The position numbers were made by a program, and so were the translations under genes. A DNA stretch of 6,293 bases, taken from Chloroflexota bacterium. GTDB taxonomy: Bacteria; Chloroflexota; Anaerolineae; B4-G1. Location of the stretch: positions 1 through 6,293 of the forward strand of contig JAAEPW010000236.1 of NCBI GenBank assembly GCA_024232355.1. Direction: 5' to 3'. Positions 1-5,759 of the stretch are shown here, one piece after another (within the stretch, counting starts at the first letter, position 1; each line of letters starts with the position of its first letter). The notes under the pieces are model-generated. The model was not told where the DNA came from. It worked only from the letters and a program-made list of their open reading frames with translations, and ran no database searches.

Positions 1-234
1 ATGGTGAGTGATTTGACCATTGATAATGATGAATTGTCCCACTGGGAGCCAAATGACAGCGATTTCGCCTTGCCAAGCGAGCAGGGAAGTTCATTTTTAG
101 CGAGCTACGCACCACACAAGTGCCATAATGAGAATTGCTGTTTGAAAAAGTGGCTGAGGCAATATAGATGGATAGGAGTGATCTGTCTACTGATTGCCTT
201 TCTGACTTTGTGGCTTTTGAGTATTGATGGATAA
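1..234 (+). CDS. Small protein of unknown function with a C-terminal membrane segment
   Basis: I do not recognise this 77-residue protein. Its N-terminal half is acidic and polar. A cysteine group follows (C41, C46, C47), then a basic patch (K49, K50, R53, R56), then one strongly hydrophobic segment at about residues 57-75 (from WIGVICLL to LLSI), ending two residues later. This is the layout of a single-span protein anchored by its C-terminus; the basic patch before the span suggests the N-terminal part stays in the cytoplasm. The ATG is the first base of the window, so upstream signals cannot be seen and the frame may continue further upstream. The stop is TAA at 232-234. Only about 55 bases separate it from the first recognisable kinase sequence. 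It could be a real small membrane protein or the tail of a longer one. Confidence 0.45.
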   Translation: MVSDLTIDNDELSHWEPNDSDFALPSEQGSSFLASYAPHKCHNENCCLKKWLRQYRWIGVICLLIAFLTLWLLSIDG

Positions 235-289
235 AAGTCAGGTTGAGTCTGCACACGGGTATGCTCAGCGGTTCCGTCCTTCCTAAAAA
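235..289. other. Short gap with no recognisable feature
   Basis: All three forward frames were read and none gives recognisable protein. A normal GAF domain would need several dozen more residues on its N-terminal side, and they are not here in any frame. The stretch is therefore probably the junction left where the 5' part of the downstream kinase gene was lost. No convincing promoter or terminator hairpin was seen. Confidence 0.4.
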
Positions 290-1401
290 GTGGGTGAGAC
301 TACCCGATCGCTGCTCGAAATCGGCAGCCACACGCACTTTCAAGGCCAAGTGCTTCACTGAGAACCATCACCCGGGGAAGGTGTTGCCGGAACTGTCTGG
401 CAGACTGGCCAACCCTTAATTATCAATGATTATGATCATTGGGCCGAGCGTATCGATGGGTTTGACATGGATACAATCTGTTCGGTTATTGGAGTCCCAC
501 TGTTGTCGGACGGCAAAGTAATTGGGGTGCTGGGTTTGGCGCATGATGTGCAATCGAACAAAACTTTTGGAGAACAAGATAGTGAATATCTTGGCCAATT
601 TGCCCAGCTAGCAACCCTGGCAATTCAAAACGCCAGTCTTTTAGCTGCGGCTCAACAAGAACTGGTCTGGCGCAAACGGGCGGAAGAAGAACGGGAGACC
701 CTGATCCGGGAACTGGAAATCAAGAATGCTGAACTGGAGCGCTTTACCTATACCGTCTCTCACGACCTGAAAAGTCCCCTCATCACCATCAATGGCTTCC
801 TGAGTTTGCTGGAGCAAGACGCGGTGGCAGGAAATGTTGAACGAGTCAAGGTTGATGTGTCACGCATCTCGGACGCCACTGACAAAATGCAGCAATTGTT
901 GGAAGAATTGTTGGAACTCTCCCGCATCGGTCGCCTGATCAATCCGCCGGTGGATGTGGAATTGGGCGAACTGGCACGCGAGGCGGTAGAGATGGTGGCT
1001 GGACGGCTGGCCGAGCGGGACGCGCGCATGATCATCGCACCCGATCTGCCCGTGGTGTATGGAGATTATTCACGATTGCGGGAGGTGTTGGAGAACTTGA
1101 TAGACAACGCGGTCAAGTTTATGGGAGACCAACCCGACCCTCTCGTGGAAATTGGTGCTCGGCGCGAGGATCAAGAAATCGTCGTCCATGTTCGAGACAA
1201 TGGCACCGGTATTGATCCACGCTATCACGACAAGGTCTTTGAGCTGTTTGAAAAACTGGATCAAAAGAGCAAAGGAACGGGCGTGGGGCGTTCGTCGTCA
1301 AGCGCATCATCGAGGTCCACGGCGGGCGCATCTGGGTCAAATCTGAGGGCATTGGACATGGCAGCACATTCTGCTTTACTTTGCCAGGACGCGAGGTGTG
1401 A
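290..1401 (+). pseudogene. Decayed GAF-domain sensor histidine kinase (5'-truncated, nonsense codon, frameshift)
   Basis: The remains encode the end of a GAF sensor domain followed by a complete histidine kinase core. GAF sequence is readable from about 290 (LLEIGSHTHFQGQVLH), is interrupted by an in-frame TGA at 359-361, and resumes in the same frame with GEGVAGTVWQTGQPL and VIGVPLLSDGKVIGVLGLAHD. A coiled linker leads to the H-box SHDLKSPL, with the phospho-acceptor His codon at 761-763. The N-box ENLIDNAVKFM lies near 1091-1123, the G1 box DNGTGID near 1196-1216 and the G2 box KGTGVG at 1271-1288. There the frame breaks: frame 2 continues as low-complexity Ser/Ala residues to a TGA at 1406-1408, while frame 1 gives the expected family ending ([15 protein letters not shown], then [13 protein letters not shown]) and stops at 1399-1401. 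One G lost from the run at 1285-1288 explains this. The only ATG left in the GAF frame is at 467, in mid-domain and without a clear ribosome site. The gene probably once phosphorylated the receiver encoded next. Assembly error remains possible for either lesion. Confidence 0.8.
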
Positions 1402-1432
1402 GACATGACTGGTACGCAATACCTATTACAAC

Positions 1433-1442
1433 AAAGGAGAGG
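1433..1442 (+). promoter_or_regulatory. Ribosome binding site deciding the receiver start
   Basis: The sequence AAAGGAGAGG has its AGGAG core at 1435-1439, seven bases before the ATG at 1447. It favours 1447 over the in-frame ATG at 1405, which has no comparable site and would add 14 residues not expected for the family. Confidence 0.75.
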
Positions 1443-1446
1443 TATA

Positions 1447-1884
1447 ATGAAAGGAGAACCCTTGACCATCTTGTTGGTGGAAGACAATCCCGATCATGTC
1501 GAGTTGATCGTGCGCAGCTTTCAGGATCACCGGGTGGCCAACCAAATCCATCACGTTGCTGATGGCGAGGCGGCGCTGGATTATCTGTTCCGGCGGGGCG
1601 AGTATGCCAGCTCAGAGAGCAGCCCTCGACCACACGTCATCCTGCTCGACATGCGGCTGCCCAAGATTGATGGTCTGGGAGTGTTGCAAGAGATCAAGAC
1701 AGACGAAGAACTGCGGCGGATTCCGGTGGTCGTTCTCACCACCTCGGAGGCGGAGAGCGATCTGGCTCAAGTCTACGAACACCACGCCAACAGTTACTTG
1801 GTCAAGCCGGTGGACTTTGGCAAGTTTGCCCAACTGATGGATGATCTGGGCTTTTATTGGTTGGGCTGGAATCGTCAGCCGTAG
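1447..1884 (+). CDS. Single-domain response regulator, Rcp1-like
   Basis: This 145-residue cytoplasmic protein is a lone CheY-like receiver that accepts phosphate from a histidine kinase. Catalytic positions are all present: acidic pair E12/D13 (ILLVEDNPDH), phospho-acceptor D68 (ILLDMRLPKIDG), T98/T99 (VVLTTSE) and K120 (YLVKPVDF). The long loop between helix 2 and strand 3 (DGEAALDYLFRRGEYA) and the ending LDDLGFYWL are typical of the Rcp1 family, the receivers paired with cyanobacterial phytochromes and with many GAF/PAS kinases. There is no output domain, so it probably acts by protein contact or as a phosphate relay. It lies 45 bases after the original stop of the decayed GAF-kinase, its likely former partner, and 53 bases before the hybrid kinase start. 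The start at 1447 is chosen from the ribosome site. The family assignment is secure; the signal and target are unknown. Confidence 0.93.
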   Translation: MKGEPLTILLVEDNPDHVELIVRSFQDHRVANQIHHVADGEAALDYLFRRGEYASSESSPRPHVILLDMRLPKIDGLGVLQEIKTDEELRRIPVVVLTTSEAESDLAQVYEHHANSYLVKPVDFGKFAQLMDDLGFYWLGWNRQP

Positions 1885-1927
1885 ACAAGTCGAACTCTTT
1901 ATTTCCCTATTCGTTGTAGTATTTTGT

Positions 1928-1931
1928 GGAG
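1928..1931 (+). promoter_or_regulatory. Ribosome binding site deciding the hybrid kinase start
   Basis: GGAG lies six bases before the ATG at 1938. The alternative in-frame GTG at 1926 overlaps this region and has only T-rich sequence before it, so 1938 is preferred, shortening the protein by four residues. Confidence 0.6.
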
Positions 1932-1937
1932 ACACCA

Positions 1938-4900
1938 ATGACCGAGTCAAGCATACACATTTTATTGGTCGAAGATGAGCAAGCCCACGCCGAGTTGGTG
2001 CGACGCGCCTTTGATCGCCACACTGGACGTTTCTGCCTGACGGTAGCGGACACTCTGGAGCAAGCACGAGCATACCTAGCCGAGTCTGTGCCGAACTTGG
2101 TGATTACCGATTTGCTCTTGCCCGACGGGCGGGGGACAGACCTCTTGCCAGCCGAGAGCAAAGAATGCCAGTTTCCCTTGGTAGTGATGACCAGCCACGG
2201 GGACGAGCAGGTAGCGGTGGAGGCGATGAAAGCGGGAGCGTTGGACTATATTGTCAAGTCCGTGGACACTCTGGCCGATATGCCGCGCATTGCTGAGCGC
2301 GCTCTGCGCGAGTGGGGCTATATCGTGGATCGCAAGCGGGCAGAGGAGGAAGCAACCCACAGTCAGCGCTTGCTGTTGGCCCTCAGTCAGGCAGCCCAGG
2401 CTGTACAGCGCGCTCGCACCCCTGAGACGGTGTACAGTGCCATCGGCGAGCAGGTGGCCAAGTTGGGCTTGGATGCCACGGTCTTGACCCTGAGCGAGGA
2501 TCAGACGCATTTGATCCTTGCCCACCTCACCCTCAAATCGGACCTGGTGTGGGCGGCCGAAAAACTGACGGGCCTATCGGCGCAAGGGTATCGCTTCCCC
2601 TTGACGCTGGGCAGCTTTTTCCAACGCATCATCACCGGAAGAAAGACGACGTTTGACTATGTCGACGCCGCCTGCATTGCCGAGGCCCTGCCCCGGCCAG
2701 TGCGCCCGCTGGCCGACCGGCTGGTGGATCTGTTAGGCTGGCAACAAGGGATCATTGCCCCACTGACCATCGACGGCGAGGTATATGGCTTGCTGGTTGT
2801 CATCGGCATCGGCCTGACCGAGTCTGATGTGCCTGCCATCACGGCCTTTGCCAACCAGGCAGCTATCGCGATCGAGAATGCCCGGCTGTACAAAGAGACA
2901 CAACAACTGGCTGCCTTTAACGAAAGCATCATTCAGAGTATGACCGAAGGCATCATCATAGACGACACCGACGGGGTCCTCACCTTTGTCAACCCCGCTG
3001 CGGCAGAGATGCTGGGTTACACGCCCAACGAGCTGGTGGGTTTGCACGGGACAGTCATCGTCCCGCCAGACCAACGGTCCATCGTCCAGGCGGCCGACGA
3101 ACGGCGTATGCGTGGTGAGGCCGACCGGTACGAACTGGAACTGATGCGCAAGGATGGTCAGCGGATTTTTGTTCTGGTGAGCGGCACTCCCCGTTTCGAC
3201 ACGGAAGGCCATTTCACCGGGACGATGCCCGTCCTTACCAACATCACCGAGCGCAAACATGTGGAGGATGCGTTGCAAGAGAGCGAGGCTCGCTATCGCA
3301 ATATATTTCAAACTGCTGGCGTATCGATTTGGGAAGAGGATTTTTCCGAGACCAAAGCAGCTATTGATGATTTGAAAATCCAGGGGGTCAGGGATTTTCG
3401 TCAATACTTGAACGATCATCCAGAATTTGTGGCTCAAGCCGCACAAATGATCCGAGTTCGAGATGTGAATCAAACCACGATCAAGATATTGGGAGCTCGG
3501 AACAAAGAGGAACTATTGGGCTCACTGGACAAAGTTTTCGTACCAGAGACGTTGCAGATACTTGGAGAAGAACTTGTTGCCATTGCGGAAGGACAGACCT
3601 ATTTTGAGGGCGAGACCATTAACCAGACTTTGCAGGGCGAACGTCGAAATGTCATGTTGACGATGGCTATCCCAGCGCAGGCAGAAAAGTTCGAGAGCGT
3701 TCTGGTAAGTATGATGGACATCACCGAACGCAAGCGCACGGAGGAGGCGCTGCGGGAAAATGAAAAACTATTGCGCAAGATGGCCGAAAACTATCCCAAT
3801 TCTTATATCTCGATCATTGAAAAAAATTATACAGTTAGCTTTGCATCCGGACAGGAATTCAACAAACAGAATATTGATCCAGAACAGTTTGTAGGGCTAA
3901 CCATAGAGCAAGTTTTTGGTGATCAAGCAGCCATCGTCCGTCAGCATTATGAAAAGACCTTTGAAGGAAAAGAACGCTCTTTCGAACTCTTTATCAATAA
4001 TCAATATCGACTATACCGGACGGTACCTTTGCTTTCTGACGACGGCTCCATTTCTCGCATTCTGGTGTTGGCTGAAAACATCACCGAGCGGGTGCGGGCC
4101 GAGGCTGAACGTGAGCAGTTGCTGATGCAGGTTCAGAATCAGGCTCGCATGATGCAGGGGATTATGAACACGGTGCCGGAAGGGGTACTCTTGCTGGAGG
4201 CGAATGGGTGCATTGCTATGGCCAACCCGGCGTCGGGACAAGCCTTGGCAGTTCTTGTGGGTCGCGATGATATTTCTACCCATAAACCACTTACCCGCCT
4301 GGGTGATCATCTGCTAGCGGAACTGCTGATCTCGCTGCCCAAGGGGCGGTGGCATGAGGTCAAGGCCAATGATCGGATTTTTGAGATCATCGGCCGCCCG
4401 ATGGAGCCAACCGCAGACGGTCGGTCGGAAAAGTGGGTGCTGGTCATCCGCGATGTGACCCAGGATCGTGAGATCAAGCAGCGCATCCAGCAACAAGAAA
4501 AAATGGCGGCAGTGGGACAATTGGCAGCCGGTGTGGCTCACGATTTCAACAACATTATGGCTACGGTCATTCTTTATACGCAGATGTCGTTAAAGGCACC
4601 AGACTTGTCCCCAAAAATCCGCCAGCGTTTGGAGACGGTCGTAGGGCAAGCCTATAGAGCCACCGACTTGGTCCAGCAGATCCTGGATTTCAGCCGCCGC
4701 GCTGTGCTGGAACGGCGTCCTATGGATATGACGCCGTTCTTAAAAGAGGTAGTCGCGTTGTTGGAGCGCACCGTGCCGGAGAACGTCAAGATGGACCTGA
4801 GCTATAGCATCGATGAATACACGGTGAATGCTGACCCAACGCGGATGCAGCAGGCGATTATGAACCTGGTCGTTAACGCGCGGGATGCCATGCCAGAGGG

Positions 4901-5648
4901 TGGAGAACTGCACATTGCTTTGTCTAGAACGGTCGAAACAGACGCGATCAAGTGTGTGACGTGTGATCAGATAGCTAAAGAGGAATGGGTACGCATAGCG
5001 GTAACGGACACTGGCGAGGGGATTCCGTCCGACGTACTGCTACATATTTTTGATCCCTTCTTTACTACCAAAGATGTGGGCAAAGGGACGGGGTTGGGAT
5101 TGGCGCAGGTGTACGGCATCGTAAAGCAGCACGAGGGCCACATTGACGTGAGCACAGAGGTTGGAGTAGGGACCACTTTTATGCTCTACCTACCCGTTTT
5201 GCTGGCATCTTCGCCAAAGGCGACAGATCTGAAAACAGAGGCCCTGGTAGTTCAGGGGCAAGGAGAGACCATCCTGATGGTGGAGGACAATGTAGCCCTG
5301 CGCCAAGCTCTGGTTGGCACTCTAGAACAACTGAACTATCAGGTGCTGGAAGCGGCGAATGGACGCGAGGCGTTGGACATGTTGGAAGTGCGCGCCGGAG
5401 AGATATCGCTGGTACTGAGTGATCTGGTGATGCCAGAGATGGGAGGCCGAGCATTGTTTCACACGATGCAGCAGCGGGGTCTAACGCTGCCGGTGGTGAT
5501 GTTGAGCGGCCATCCAATGGAGAACGAGCTTGAAGATCTGCAATCACAGGGACTGGCCGGATGGATGCTCAAGCCCCCAGATATGGAGCGACTGTCTCGG
5601 ATGCTGGTGCGGGTGTTGAAAGACTGTGGGGATGCAGATGTCCAATGA
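1938..5648 (+). CDS. Soluble hybrid sensor histidine kinase, REC-GAF-4xPAS-HisKA-HATPase-REC
   Basis: This 1236-residue protein autophosphorylates on histidine and passes phosphate to receivers. Domains in order, with rough residue numbers: REC1 6-125 (D58, T85, K107); GAF 139-320; PAS1 328-440; PAS2 446-600, a variant with a long insert beginning IWEEDFSE at 464; PAS3 612-715 (ENYPNSYISIIEK); PAS4 735-845; HisKA about 853-925 with phospho-acceptor H868 in VAHDFNNI; HATPase about 965-1088 with N-box N980, G1 DTGEGI from D1024 and G2 GTGLGL from 1050; REC2 about 1112-1230 (E1116/D1117, D1162, S1190, K1212). The HDFNN H-box marks the group of kinases often joined to a C-terminal receiver. No signal peptide or membrane span is visible, so it should sense cytoplasmic cues; the ligands are unknown. 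A C-x2-C pair (C1006, C1009) sits between the N and G1 boxes. No Hpt or DNA-binding domain is present, so output needs partners. It starts 53 bases after the receiver gene and is probably co-transcribed with it. PAS2 and PAS3 are markedly AT-richer than the rest. Confidence 0.96.
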   Translation: MTESSIHILLVEDEQAHAELVRRAFDRHTGRFCLTVADTLEQARAYLAESVPNLVITDLLLPDGRGTDLLPAESKECQFPLVVMTSHGDEQVAVEAMKAGALDYIVKSVDTLADMPRIAERALREWGYIVDRKRAEEEATHSQRLLLALSQAAQAVQRARTPETVYSAIGEQVAKLGLDATVLTLSEDQTHLILAHLTLKSDLVWAAEKLTGLSAQGYRFPLTLGSFFQRIITGRKTTFDYVDAACIAEALPRPVRPLADRLVDLLGWQQGIIAPLTIDGEVYGLLVVIGIGLTESDVPAITAFANQAAIAIENARLYKETQQLAAFNESIIQSMTEGIIIDDTDGVLTFVNPAAAEMLGYTPNELVGLHGTVIVPPDQRSIVQAADERRMRGEADRYELELMRKDGQRIFVLVSGTPRFDTEGHFTGTMPVLTNITERKHVEDALQESEARYRNIFQTAGVSIWEEDFSETKAAIDDLKIQGVRDFRQYLNDHPEFVAQAAQMIRVRDVNQTTIKILGARNKEELLGSLDKVFVPETLQILGEELVAIAEGQTYFEGETINQTLQGERRNVMLTMAIPAQAEKFESVLVSMMDITERKRTEEALRENEKLLRKMAENYPNSYISIIEKNYTVSFASGQEFNKQNIDPEQFVGLTIEQVFGDQAAIVRQHYEKTFEGKERSFELFINNQYRLYRTVPLLSDDGSISRILVLAENITERVRAEAEREQLLMQVQNQARMMQGIMNTVPEGVLLLEANGCIAMANPASGQALAVLVGRDDISTHKPLTRLGDHLLAELLISLPKGRWHEVKANDRIFEIIGRPMEPTADGRSEKWVLVIRDVTQDREIKQRIQQQEKMAAVGQLAAGVAHDFNNIMATVILYTQMSLKAPDLSPKIRQRLETVVGQAYRATDLVQQILDFSRRAVLERRPMDMTPFLKEVVALLERTVPENVKMDLSYSIDEYTVNADPTRMQQAIMNLVVNARDAMPEGGELHIALSRTVETDAIKCVTCDQIAKEEWVRIAVTDTGEGIPSDVLLHIFDPFFTTKDVGKGTGLGLAQVYGIVKQHEGHIDVSTEVGVGTTFMLYLPVLLASSPKATDLKTEALVVQGQGETILMVEDNVALRQALVGTLEQLNYQVLEAANGREALDMLEVRAGEISLVLSDLVMPEMGGRALFHTMQQRGLTLPVVMLSGHPMENELEDLQSQGLAGWMLKPPDMERLSRMLVRVLKDCGDADVQ
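3241..4090 (+). repeat. Three near-identical 13-base direct repeats at PAS domain boundaries
   Basis: ACATCACCGAGCG occurs at 3241-3253 and 4078-4090, and with one change (ACATCACCGAACG) at 3718-3730. All three are in the same codon phase and encode the ITER motif that ends PAS1, PAS2 and PAS3. The spacings are 477 and 360 bases, both multiples of three. Protein-level conservation of the motif explains part of the identity, but the shared codon choice means the copies could also serve as in-frame recombination points for exchanging PAS modules. Confidence 0.7.
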
Positions 5649-5747
5649 TCCTACGTTCAGAGCTAGACCAATAGATTGCCGTTGGAATCTTTGCGAACCT
5701 GGCGCCAGCGGGCAAAGGGTGCGCCGTTCGTTGATTGTAACCAAAAA
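5649..5747. other. Intergenic gap between hybrid kinase and oxidoreductase genes
   Basis: No gene, T-tailed terminator hairpin or confident promoter was seen. The only structure is GGCGC at 5701-5705 with its complement GCGCC at 5721-5725, a five-pair stem with a 15-base loop and no following T run. Whether the oxidoreductase gene has its own promoter here is undecided. Confidence 0.4.
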
Positions 5748-5755
5748 AGGAGGAG
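5748..5755 (+). promoter_or_regulatory. Strong ribosome binding site for a GTG-started oxidoreductase
   Basis: AGGAGGAG is a near-perfect Shine-Dalgarno, with six bases between AGGAGG and the GTG at 5760. It decides the start: the GTG at 5755 hits a stop after one more codon, and the ATG at 5771 is in another frame that would miss the iron-sulfur motif. Confidence 0.85.
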
Positions 5756-5759
5756 TGAC

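Noticed and set aside
424..441. Perfect seven-base inverted repeat CAATGAT/ATCATTG with a four-base spacer, a possible operator
   Set aside because: It falls inside the GAF coding sequence (INDYDHW) and is explained by repeated Asn/Asp/His codons; no promoter is seen beside it.
1406..1408. Programmed frameshifting as the explanation for the kinase frame change
   Set aside because: No slippery heptamer or downstream stem was recognised at 1285-1288, the gene also has a nonsense codon and no 5' end, and histidine kinases are not known to use frameshifting there.
1405..1446. Upstream ATG at 1405 as the receiver start
   Set aside because: It has no good ribosome site, and the extra 14 residues do not resemble the receiver family; the ATG at 1447 has AGGAG seven bases before it.
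1926..1937. GTG at 1926 as the hybrid kinase start
   Set aside because: The sequence before it is T-rich with no ribosome site, while GGAG lies six bases before the ATG at 1938.
2256..2261. Receiver REC1 of the hybrid kinase has Lys-Ser instead of Lys-Pro
   Set aside because: The catalytic lysine K107 is kept, and Lys-Ser is, as I recall, common in N-terminal receivers of this kind of hybrid kinase, so it does not suggest loss of function.
2733..3473. Long open frame of 246 codons on the minus strand
   Set aside because: It lies wholly inside the GAF and PAS domains of the hybrid kinase, its translation shows no recognisable domain, and it is best explained as a shadow of GC-rich coding sequence.
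5701..5725. Possible terminator hairpin after the hybrid kinase
   Set aside because: The stem is only five pairs with a 15-base loop and no T run follows.
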